A stretch of DNA of 6,027 bases from Candidatus Hodarchaeota archaeon (GCA_016839955.1 JAEOTI010000090.1:1-6027); one strand, 5' to 3'. Positions 1-5,860 are shown, counted from the stretch's first letter. A program made the numbers and translations. The notes: a model not told the origin generated them from the sequence alone.

Positions 1-69
1 AAAGTATTATTACTATTAGAAAATTCTGTTATTTGAACTCCTAATGGTCGAATAAATATTCTTTTGTAT

Positions 70-118
70 TTATATTGATAATAATACGACTTGTAGGTCG
101 GTTATTTGTCGGTCTCCT
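70..118 (-). pseudogene. Remnant of an Alba-like gene 3' end
   Basis: Read on the minus strand this stretch encodes GDRQITDLQVVLLSI followed by TAA, against GDRQITGLQVVLLPK and TAA at the end of the intact Alba-like gene at 1660-2013. Over 49 aligned bases I count 6 mismatches, and the stop codons align exactly. Two of the differences are synonymous TTG/TTA leucine changes. There is no start codon, and the frame is closed by a stop at 133-135 inside the propeller gene, so it is not an expressed gene by itself. It begins five bases after the propeller stop codon. It is best read as the surviving tail of a second Alba-like copy, or as the far side of an insertion or duplication event. The homology is seen directly; the history is inferred. 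Confidence 0.7.
83..118. repeat. 36-bp direct repeat, copy 1
   Basis: Matches 1673-1708 at 34 of 36 positions in the same orientation; the mismatches are the adjacent bases 97-98. Weaker similarity continues left to about position 61. It lies immediately downstream of the propeller gene. Confidence 0.9.
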
Positions 119-122
119 ATTG

Positions 123-1640
123 TTATTGCTTTTTATTCACTAAATCTGATTGATCATTCTTCTTGATTTCCCTTCTAGAACGTTGGAAGATAGCAACAAT
201 CCCAATCACAAATAGTGGAAGTAAAATTGTCCAGTATCCAAGTAGTAACCAATTTTCCTTATCATCATCCTTCCCATATTTCAAAATCTTCCCAGTTGTT
301 TCCCATAGAACTTGGCCATCTTGTCCACTAACAGCATAAATAAATCCAAATCGTGTGGTTACTGCAATATCTTGCGTGCCATCACCGTTCACATCAAATT
401 TACCTGAGTCTAAGTTGCCCACTGCATCGTTAGGTCCCCGTCGAAGGTTAGTACATTCCCACAATGTACCACCAGTTTTCCCGTTGATTGCATAAATTCC
501 TGTTAGACCTGGTTCAGGCGTATCCTCAAAACTTCCAACTATATAATCAGGAACTAGGTCTTGAGTAAGATCGATCGTAGTAGTTTCAGAAAGGTATACT
601 CCAATGTAGTTCTCCCAGAGAATTGTTCCATCGATTCCATCCAAACCTAAAACCCACGTTGTAAGGAGTGTCATGACATCTGGTACATTATCATTGTTAA
701 TATAAGCAATTTGAAGGTGGTTTGCCCCTTCATTATTTCTGTAAAAATATGAAGAGAGCCAAAGTTCTTCTCCATTGGTGCCATTGAGCAAATAAACGAA
801 ATTTCCACCACTAACCATAATCTCTGGTAGATTATCATTGTTGAAATCAGCTATGGTAATATCTCTAGTGTCCATATCAAAATTAGGATTCACATTACCG
901 TGAGTGATGTACTGATCAGTCCATAGCAATTCTCCATTAAGACCGTTAAGTGCAAGGGTATAACTTTCAAGTCCAGGAAGCCAACAATCCTCAGAAACAA
1001 GTGCGATATCTAATATTTCATCTTGATTGAAATCTGCAAGCTGATAATGATTAATTGCCTTCATTAGCGTTGTACTATTCCATTTTAATTCTCCGTTTCT
1101 CGCGTCTAAAAGAAAAACTTGACCAATATGTTCTGTATATTTTAATGTAAGTCCAATAAGAAGTTCATCTTGCCCATCACCATTAAGATCATCCACTAAA
1201 CCATCAGCATAATATACATATTCACTGGACAAGGAATTATTCCATATAATGTTAAGATTGTTTCCATCCAATGCATAGAAGGTAGATTTATTATCAAATC
1301 TAGTAAATAAAAATATATCTGGGATTTCATCCTCATTGATGTCTGTAGCAGCGAAGGGATAACAAATAACACCATTTTTGAATTCTCGGAGCCATAATCG
1401 ATTTCCAGTTTCCCCATCTACGGCAACGATGCCTCTATGCTCGAGGTCCATGATGAGATCGGCAGTTCCATCTCCTGTAAGATCAGCAAGAATTGTACGC
1501 CAGATTCCAATGTATTGTGATGTTATATTTTGGTTTTCTGTAACATTAGCTTTCACTGACAAGACATTCGTTTGAAACAATATCAATAATAGAAGTATTG
1601 ATGAATAGTTAATCTGAGATTTTTTCACCGTTGATTCCAT
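123..1640 (-). CDS. Exported, membrane-anchored eight-repeat beta-propeller (FG-GAP/PQQ-like)
   Basis: 505 aa. The N-terminus looks like a signal peptide: K6-K7, a hydrophobic run at 15-22, and a plausible cleavage after A31 (V-K-A). Eight repeats follow. Each has a calcium-loop-like motif (starting near 53, 100, 151, 203, 265, 313, 357 and 416; the best are DLTGDGTAD, DLNGDGQDE and DVNGDGTQD) and then a PQQ-like strand motif, consensus G-x-x-G-x-x-L-W, with Trp near 83, 133, 187, 240, 294, 342, 394 and 446. The 313 and 357 loops are degenerate. This predicts an eight-bladed propeller. A single membrane helix at about 464-486, followed by RSRR and a Lys-rich tail, gives an outside propeller with a short cytoplasmic tail. 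Several N-x-S/T sequons fit an exported glycoprotein. A surface adhesion or ligand-binding role is inferred; no enzyme active site is visible. It is the last gene of the probable minus-strand unit, 19 bp after the Alba-like stop, with no clear Shine-Dalgarno site. ATG at 1640 is chosen because it supplies the signal peptide. Confidence 0.88.
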   Translation of the reverse strand: MESTVKKSQINYSSILLLLILFQTNVLSVKANVTENQNITSQYIGIWRTILADLTGDGTADLIMDLEHRGIVAVDGETGNRLWLREFKNGVICYPFAATDINEDEIPDIFLFTRFDNKSTFYALDGNNLNIIWNNSLSSEYVYYADGLVDDLNGDGQDELLIGLTLKYTEHIGQVFLLDARNGELKWNSTTLMKAINHYQLADFNQDEILDIALVSEDCWLPGLESYTLALNGLNGELLWTDQYITHGNVNPNFDMDTRDITIADFNNDNLPEIMVSGGNFVYLLNGTNGEELWLSSYFYRNNEGANHLQIAYINNDNVPDVMTLLTTWVLGLDGIDGTILWENYIGVYLSETTTIDLTQDLVPDYIVGSFEDTPEPGLTGIYAINGKTGGTLWECTNLRRGPNDAVGNLDSGKFDVNGDGTQDIAVTTRFGFIYAVSGQDGQVLWETTGKILKYGKDDDKENWLLLGYWTILLPLFVIGIVAIFQRSRREIKKNDQSDLVNKKQ

Positions 1641-1659
1641 TCTAAGGACGTTTCTAAAT

Positions 1660-2013
1660 TTATTTTGGCAACAATACGACTTGTAGACCGGTTATTTGTC
1701 GGTCTCCTTTTGAATCACGAGCTGAAAATGTTTCGAAGTTGAAATCCCATTTTCCCTCTTCTTCTACTTTGATTAAATGGGCTATAACCGCTGTTGTTGA
1801 TATTCCCCTTGGGCCATATCCACGTAATGCAACAGGTTTTTTCCCTCTTCCTAGAAAACTTGTAATAGCCTTTCGTGTCTTATATATCTGGACATTTCCT
1901 CGTGGGTTTAACTCTACTAATAAATAATCATCTCGGTTATAAAATTCAATTGGCTCAGTTACTGAAACTGAGAGTATTCTTGTTCCTAGTTTAAGAGATT
2001 CTGGGACATCCAT
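1660..2013 (-). CDS. Alba-like nucleic-acid-binding protein
   Basis: 117 aa, slightly longer than a typical 90-100 aa Alba. From about residue 29 the order fits the Alba fold: a first strand (29-35), a basic helix after Y44-K45-T46-R47, the conserved segment KKPVALRGYGPRGIS (58-72) resembling the Alba strand-plus-glycine turn that enters the second helix (72-83), then two strands, FNFETFSA and ITGLQVVLLPK, joined by a polar turn DSKGDR like the Alba beta hairpin. Alba proteins bind DNA and RNA and act in archaeal chromatin and RNA metabolism. The first 28 residues are not part of the core and I do not recognise them. The gene lies 41 bp after the SCP-2-like gene and 19 bp before the propeller gene, probably in one transcript. 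No good Shine-Dalgarno site precedes the ATG. Its last 15 codons recur at 70-118. The family is assigned by eye; another small nucleic-acid-binding alpha/beta fold is possible. Confidence 0.68.
   Translation of the reverse strand: MDVPESLKLGTRILSVSVTEPIEFYNRDDYLLVELNPRGNVQIYKTRKAITSFLGRGKKPVALRGYGPRGISTTAVIAHLIKVEEEGKWDFNFETFSARDSKGDRQITGLQVVLLPK
1673..1708. repeat. 36-bp direct repeat, copy 2 (within the Alba-like gene 3' end)
   Basis: Matches 83-118 at 34 of 36 bases. This copy encodes the terminal beta strand of the Alba-like protein. Here the sequence also contains a short inverted repeat (GACCG, nine-base loop, CGGTC). The two-base difference turns this into a direct repeat in the other copy, so a conserved hairpin is unlikely to be the reason for the repeat. 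Confidence 0.9.
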
Positions 2014-2054
2014 GATTTCTCAACTTCGAAATAGAATCCATTTCATTCAATTGA

Positions 2055-2411
2055 TTATGTTTTTTTTCCACCTAATATAGATGTAAGTGGTAAAATCTCG
2101 CGTGCAGTACCTTTCTGGACCTTTATTTTCCGGAGGAGTAAAGCTCGAGCAGGTCTAAGTTTTCCTCTGAGTAAAGAGATCCAAGAATCAGATTTTCCTT
2201 CTAATATTACATGAGCTTCTAGATCATCCGAAAGCTCTTCGTACTCGTCTATTTTAGTAATTGTTCCATCATCAGCAAAAAAAGCATGAAATCCTATTTC
2301 AAGATCTGTAATTTTGAATAAAATATTCTGATTCCAGTTTTTCATTGGTTTTTTTTCATCATTTCGTTCCTGGAATTTCTCTATTTCAGATTTTATGTCT
2401 TGAACACTCAT
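2055..2411 (-). CDS. SCP-2 sterol-carrier-like lipid-binding protein
   Basis: 118 aa, about the length of a stand-alone SCP-2 domain. A charged helical N-terminus (1-24) is followed by alternating strands (29-35 ILFKITD, 39-46, 50-55, 64-71 LEAHVILE). Then comes the most telling segment: SWISLLRGKLRPARALLLRKIKVQKG (76-101), which matches the SCP-2 pattern of a helix, G-x-L-x-P-x-x-A, and a strand with K-I-K-x-x-G. A final helix (104-113, REILPLTSIL) matches the family's C-terminal helix. SCP-2 domains hold a lipid or fatty acyl ligand in a hydrophobic tunnel; the ligand cannot be told from sequence. It is a soluble protein with no signal peptide. It is the first gene of the minus-strand unit. 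The start ATG at 2411 is supported by AGAGGG (plus 2421-2426) nine bases upstream. Confidence 0.85.
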   Translation of the reverse strand: MSVQDIKSEIEKFQERNDEKKPMKNWNQNILFKITDLEIGFHAFFADDGTITKIDEYEELSDDLEAHVILEGKSDSWISLLRGKLRPARALLLRKIKVQKGTAREILPLTSILGGKKT

Positions 2412-2420
2412 GAAAATTTT

Positions 2421-2470
2421 CCCTCTTAGATTACTTAAGGAAAAGATCTAATAAATAGAATATTCTTTTT
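2421..2470 (-). promoter_or_regulatory. Candidate promoter and ribosome binding site of the SCP-2/Alba/propeller unit
   Basis: On the minus strand there is a purine-rich BRE-like stretch (GAAAAAG, about 2470-2464), then an AT-rich TATA-like CTATTTAT (plus 2451-2458), then AGAGGG nine bases before the ATG. The spacing fits an archaeal promoter with a short leader of about 20 nt. The divergent spacer 2412-2702 holds no convincing gene. Confidence 0.4.
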
Positions 2471-2599
2471 CATTTTGTTATCTTGTATTTGTAAGAGGTT
2501 AATCTTTACAACAAGGATGTATTTATTTTTACCTGTTTAAAGAGTAATCTTTTCAGTATGAATAAGAAGAAGACTTTAGAAATTGAAGGTGATCTTTGT

Positions 2600-2607
2600 T
2601 TATAATA
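2600..2607 (+). promoter_or_regulatory. Candidate TATA box for the longin/DENN-like gene
   Basis: TTTATAAT is the best archaeal TATA-like octamer upstream of the plus-strand gene. It would place transcription start near 2630 and leave a leader of roughly 70 nt. No clear BRE is seen, so this is tentative. Confidence 0.3.
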
Positions 2608-2693
2608 ATGATTTAAGGGATAAGTTAAACGTCTACTAGAAACTTCCGCTTTCCTTGAGATTGGTCAATTCTCATTTGTTTTGTAACGTTGTT

Positions 2694-2699
2694 GGTGAT
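2694..2699 (+). promoter_or_regulatory. Shine-Dalgarno site deciding a TTG start
   Basis: GGTGAT matches the end of the archaeal consensus GGAGGTGAT and lies three bases before TTG at 2703. This supports the TTG start rather than the internal ATG at 2739, which would remove the first predicted beta strand. Confidence 0.65.
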
Positions 2700-2702
2700 T
2701 AA

Positions 2703-3764
2703 TTGCCAGGTGCAGTTGTAACGATATTTGATGTCACGATGGGACCAAAATCAGTCTATTCTTGTGGTTTAGAGGACAAACAAGCCATTAAAATCGCTGT
2801 CAAATCACATATTACCTTCAGTATGCATGATTCTGGTACTACCCAAACTTCAGGTGATGCAGTTGTTCCCATCCAAGAACTTGATATGACTGCATTTGTC
2901 TATCTTTTCAAAGCATTAGGACATCCGGCAACTCTTAGTTACATTGTTGATTCTTCAATCCAAGCTTCCTTGTATAAAAATGTACACATGTTAAAGGTTC
3001 AAGCAGAAAGAATCGTAGAACAAGTAATGATTGATTTGGAAAAATTTGAGGGGAAGAAACTAAGTAAGGAAACACAAAACCTTCTAAAAGACTGGAGTTC
3101 TGACCTACCAGACTTTGTAGAAATGACCGTTGAAGAAGAAGTCCTTACAAAGAAAATCACAATAAAAAAATCTGAAACTGAAGGCTCATTTTCATTCCTT
3201 ACAAAGATCCTCAAGGGAGATTTTGAGAAAATCATTACTCAGGTTATCCGAGGAGAAACCGTTTATGTTGCAGGCGACCGTCCAATGTGTGAGCTTGCAA
3301 TTGCCACTCTTGAAGCCTTTTGTCCCCAAATTCCGAAGAAAATAACTTACACCGACTCATACATTCCATCAGGGAAAGCAGATCTTATTGGAATACCTGT
3401 CTCTTTTATGAAAGTTTACATTGGCAGCAATGTGGTTAATCTGCAAACCGGTAAGGTTGGAGGAGGCCAGAAGAATCCATTCTCTAAAAAACTGTTGGAT
3501 ATCGCTAAGAAGCATTCTCAGAGGGATGCTGAGGAATTTATTAGAAAAGAAATTGGGTTTCTCGTATCCAAAGCTAATGAACTTGTTGAAACGTGCATGT
3601 TAGGCACTCCTTCTGATGATGATCTTAGCAAATTTCGAAAAGATGTTGGAGGAGATAAATTCACATTGATTATTGACATAGCGGGAAATCTTAATCCAAA
3701 AGTTAAAGATCTTCTTCCAAAAGATGCAGGGGAACGTTTTGCGGATTTTTTGACAAATTTATAA
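2703..3764 (+). CDS. Longin-like plus DENN-like domain protein (candidate small-GTPase regulator)
   Basis: 353 aa from a TTG start with a well-placed GGTGAT. Residues 1-110 follow the longin order: strand 3-11 (AVVTIFDVT), strand 16-20 (KSVYS), helix 25-37, strands at about 52-59, 61-70 and 76-83, then long helices 86-130. An acidic/basic linker (138-160) leads to a second module that resembles a central DENN domain: helix 165-182, strand ETVYVAGDRP (185-194), helix 195-206 ending in P208, then ADLIGIPVSFMKVYIG (226-241) and NVVNLQTGKV (243-252). This pattern is like the DENN liG-h/p-s...vvDldtgkv signature. Further helices span 259-300, and 310-353 adds a strand/helix tail. Longin-DENN order is that of eukaryotic DENN proteins and folliculin, which act as Rab GEFs or Rag GAPs. 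There is no signal peptide or membrane helix, so it should be cytosolic. The longin part is likely; DENN is my inference from pattern alone. An archaeal protein of unknown function with an unrelated alpha/beta C-terminus is the alternative. It appears to be transcribed alone. Confidence 0.6.
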   Translation: MPGAVVTIFDVTMGPKSVYSCGLEDKQAIKIAVKSHITFSMHDSGTTQTSGDAVVPIQELDMTAFVYLFKALGHPATLSYIVDSSIQASLYKNVHMLKVQAERIVEQVMIDLEKFEGKKLSKETQNLLKDWSSDLPDFVEMTVEEEVLTKKITIKKSETEGSFSFLTKILKGDFEKIITQVIRGETVYVAGDRPMCELAIATLEAFCPQIPKKITYTDSYIPSGKADLIGIPVSFMKVYIGSNVVNLQTGKVGGGQKNPFSKKLLDIAKKHSQRDAEEFIRKEIGFLVSKANELVETCMLGTPSDDDLSKFRKDVGGDKFTLIIDIAGNLNPKVKDLLPKDAGERFADFLTNL

Positions 3765-3768
3765 ATCA

Positions 3769-3786
3769 GTTTTATGATCATAAAAC
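3769..3786. repeat. Perfect 18-bp palindrome after the longin/DENN-like gene
   Basis: GTTTTATGATCATAAAAC is identical to its own reverse complement and starts five bases after the stop codon. As RNA it could form a 7-bp stem with a GATC loop. No U-tract follows directly, so it is not a classical terminator; a protein-binding site or a 3'-end processing hairpin is possible. Confidence 0.6.
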
Positions 3787-3843
3787 AGAGCTTGGTCTAA
3801 ACTAAAAAAAAACATTTCTATCTAATGTACTCACGTTCTGACA

Positions 3844-3865
3844 TTTTTTATTCAGTTAGTTTTTT
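3844..3865 (+). terminator. Candidate poly-T terminator of the longin/DENN-like gene
   Basis: Two T6 runs (3844-3849 and 3860-3865) lie about 80-100 bp after the stop codon. Archaeal RNA polymerase terminates on such T-tracts without needing a hairpin. The rest of the 237-bp spacer (3765-4001) shows no gene. Confidence 0.35.
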
Positions 3866-3971
3866 CTATTGAGTCAAAACAATCCATGAGAAATTTTGAA
3901 TGTGATTTACATCAAATCAGAAGATATAATTAGTATCTTAATTTGGCAAATTATATGTCAAAATTTTCTTA

Positions 3972-3979
3972 TTAATATA
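3972..3979 (+). promoter_or_regulatory. Candidate TATA box giving a leaderless mRNA
   Basis: TTAATATA is centred about 26 bases before the ATG at 4002. This is the distance normally seen between TATA box and transcription start, and there is no Shine-Dalgarno sequence before the ATG. A leaderless transcript is therefore inferred. A second TATA-like string lies at about 3950-3957. Confidence 0.35.
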
Positions 3980-4001
3980 CAATGTAACTCAAGAAATACT
4001 A

Positions 4002-4793
4002 ATGGATGCGATCTTTTTGGAAATTCTAAGTATTGCAACAATGATAATTATAGGATTAGCTGTTATCAGTTTTATTGGAGTAGGCCTAAGGCTTTTTGGA
4101 TCATTTCGACAAACACGTAAATTACAGACCCTAGTCATATCAATAGGCTTTTTGATTGGGGCTATAGGCATGCTGTTCCTCGTAGGAGAACATCTCATCA
4201 TGACAACAGGTCATGAGGAATCAGAAGAATTAGCAGATCTGGCTGATCCTGAAGTTTCTGCCCAAGCATATTTTATAGCAACACTCGCAGTTCTATTTAG
4301 CATTATAAAGATTTATTGTTATGATTTATTCGCTCTGAGTTTCTTTACCGAGAATCGTGGAAAAGTACTTCTAATTTCAGCTCCATTTCTTGTTCTACTA
4401 CTCATTTATTATATACTTTGGATTTGGACAGGTCTACCTGAAGGATCTGGTTACTGGGAGTTTAACGATGATGCGAACCTTTGGGACATTGATCGAAGTG
4501 GTGAACATGAAGGTCTTCTGTTCTTAATTATGTCTGTTCCACTTTTCTTATCACCATTAGTTATGTTTTATGGGGGTTATCGAGTTCGTGCAAGAGCACC
4601 ATTAATGAAACGTATGATCCTATTATCATTTGGTCAATTAATTGCAACATTTGTGTATGCTCTTGAGATCTTGGAACCTGCTCCAGAAATAATGGTAGTT
4701 GCACGTCTAGGCTGGGTATTCTTCCCTCTATGGATGTATATTTGGTTTACATTACCGGATTTTGCCAAGAAATGGATTAACTGGGAAGGATAA
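4002..4793 (+). CDS. Seven-helix integral membrane protein, family not recognised
   Basis: 263 aa. Hydrophobic segments lie at about 7-29, 41-62, 89-115, 122-143, 171-192, 203-222 and 229-250. Positive charges fall in the loops after helices 1 (RLFGSFRQTRK), 3 (ENRGK) and 5 (YRVRARAPLMKR) and in the tail (KKW). The loops after helices 2 (HEESEELADLADPE) and 4 (about 25 residues, rich in Asp/Glu/Gly) are acidic. By the positive-inside rule this gives N-terminus outside and C-terminus inside, the topology of rhodopsins, GPCRs and 7TM sensor modules. No family signature was recognised. The last helix has no Lys, so it is not a retinal-binding rhodopsin, and no kinase or other output domain follows. 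It lies between the longin/DENN-like gene and the GTPase-longin gene, which suggests, but does not show, a link to GTPase signalling. The ATG at 4002 gives a short N-terminus before helix 1. Confidence 0.8.
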   Translation: MDAIFLEILSIATMIIIGLAVISFIGVGLRLFGSFRQTRKLQTLVISIGFLIGAIGMLFLVGEHLIMTTGHEESEELADLADPEVSAQAYFIATLAVLFSIIKIYCYDLFALSFFTENRGKVLLISAPFLVLLLIYYILWIWTGLPEGSGYWEFNDDANLWDIDRSGEHEGLLFLIMSVPLFLSPLVMFYGGYRVRARAPLMKRMILLSFGQLIATFVYALEILEPAPEIMVVARLGWVFFPLWMYIWFTLPDFAKKWINWEG

Positions 4794-4807
4794 CGCTTCC
4801 TTTTTTT
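4783..4807 (+). terminator. Hairpin plus T-tract terminator overlapping the stop codon
   Basis: GGAAG (4784-4788) pairs with CTTCC (4796-4800) around a seven-base loop that contains most of the TAA stop codon. Seven T residues follow at once (4801-4807), with a second T5 at 4811-4815. This suits termination of the 7TM gene just before the convergent gene's 3' end. Confidence 0.6.
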
Positions 4808-4813
4808 CATTTT

Positions 4814-5854
4814 TTATATTGAACGGTGCAAAAAGGACAATCTATCCTGAATAATCTCAATTAAAGGTGTTTCAGGTTTATAGGCACTATTCTCTTTATA
4901 TTCGGGAGAATAACCAACTTTTTGGAGGTTACTTATAGCTTCTTCAGCAAGAAAGGGACGGACTCTTTGGATAATCTCTATGCTGGAAAGTAAGTTATAG
5001 GGATTTAAATCATCTAAAAGTTCAGGTCGTTTTTCAACATAATCAAGGATATTAGAACCAACCTCTTGAGCCAGAGGGATAGGATCTTCTGGACCACAAA
5101 CAAGTAATACACTTATCATTTCGCGTTGAATCTTAACCAGCTGACGAGTCTTTCCGTCTGGAAAGTCTACTTTGAAGCTTTTGATACCACCAGAATGTTT
5201 TTGTTTAGCGAATGCATCAATTGCGGTAATTAAACTTGTTACATTTTCAGGTTGTTCCTCAGTTGATGAAAGTTGAACGTGACCAATTGGTAATCCACTA
5301 TCTGCGCGATAAACATATACATCATAGATACCAAGTTTAGTTGTATAAAGGTCCAATAGACCACTTATTAACCAATCAACAGCTTGTGAAAGACCTTCAC
5401 CAGTTTTAGATGACAATGGAAAGATTTGAATTCCAATTGATGTCATATTCAAAATTTCACTCAGTTGAAGTCTGTCTATTAGTGTACTGACTGAGAGAGC
5501 CGTCTCAGCGTCAGATTTATTTCCAAGAATGAAAAAAACTGTGCCTTTTGAAATGTGTTTGACGATTTCGGGAAGTAACTCGCTTGTTTTTTCAACAGAC
5601 TCTTGATTAGACATATCAACGACACAGATAAGTGCATGAGCCCATGGAGTGTATAGTTTCCAATCTAACGTAGAATGTTCAAGATCCATTGCTCGATAAT
5701 GGATTCCACCATGCATAAACCCATCATGGTAGAGACCTTTATGGAAGTCAGGTTGAAAGCTCGCAGTTTTTAGTCGATGCAAAAGGGTAGTCTTACCTGC
5801 ACCTTTAAGGCCAAGAAAAAGGACTGAAATCCATTCAGGTTGATTTTTTTCCAA
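4814..5854 (-). CDS. Arf-like small GTPase fused to a longin-like domain, with a degenerate switch II
   Basis: 346 aa. The GTPase domain spans about 8-172. The P-loop is GLKGAGKTT (15-23), close to the Arf form GLDxAGKTT; G4 is GNKSD (111-115) and G5 is LSSK (147-150). The G3 segment reads M-D57-L-E-H-S61, where Arf proteins have W-D-V-G-G-Q: the Asp is kept, but the gamma-phosphate Gly and catalytic Gln are replaced by His60 and Ser61. No switch I PT motif is apparent. Nucleotide binding is likely; ordinary hydrolysis is doubtful. Residues 176-275 show a longin-like strand/helix order (strands 177-183, 188-195, helix 204-218, strands 223-231, 236-243, 246-253, helix 258-274). A helical tail (284-346) follows that I do not recognise. 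There is no signal peptide, membrane helix or C-terminal prenylation Cys. The TTG start at 5854 is required: the next Met (46) would remove the P-loop, and GGAAGGA lies six bases upstream. It converges on the 7TM gene. Confidence 0.85.
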   Translation of the reverse strand: MEKNQPEWISVLFLGLKGAGKTTLLHRLKTASFQPDFHKGLYHDGFMHGGIHYRAMDLEHSTLDWKLYTPWAHALICVVDMSNQESVEKTSELLPEIVKHISKGTVFFILGNKSDAETALSVSTLIDRLQLSEILNMTSIGIQIFPLSSKTGEGLSQAVDWLISGLLDLYTTKLGIYDVYVYRADSGLPIGHVQLSSTEEQPENVTSLITAIDAFAKQKHSGGIKSFKVDFPDGKTRQLVKIQREMISVLLVCGPEDPIPLAQEVGSNILDYVEKRPELLDDLNPYNLLSSIEIIQRVRPFLAEEAISNLQKVGYSPEYKENSAYKPETPLIEIIQDRLSFLHRSI

Positions 5855-5860
5855 AGAATG

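Noticed and set aside
123..1640. PQQ-dependent dehydrogenase
   Set aside because: The Trp-containing repeats look PQQ-like, but no cofactor or catalytic motif is visible, the protein carries calcium-loop repeats throughout and it is membrane-anchored, so a structural or binding propeller fits better.
83..1708. CRISPR array or insertion sequence suggested by the direct repeats
   Set aside because: Only two copies 1.6 kb apart, no spacer periodicity, no transposase or integrase, no terminal inverted repeats; the repeat is explained by Alba-like coding homology.
1730..2031. Inverted pair TTTCGAAGTTGA (plus strand at 1730, minus strand near 2031) bracketing the Alba-like gene
   Set aside because: Only about 12 bases, one copy within coding sequence, containing the self-complementary TTCGAA; probably coincidence.
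2558..2605. 15-codon open frame (ATG to TAA) in the divergent spacer, with GGTGAT near its end
   Set aside because: Too short, no ribosome binding site before its ATG, and the internal GGTGAT leads only to another very short frame; more likely leader sequence of the downstream gene.
2999..3781. Antisense open frames (minus 3235-2999 and 3781-3518) under the longin/DENN-like gene
   Set aside because: They overlap a well-supported gene, lack ribosome binding sites and have low-complexity or no recognisable content.
4002..4793. Microbial rhodopsin
   Set aside because: Seven helices fit, but the seventh helix (229-250) has no Lys for retinal and no rhodopsin motifs are present.
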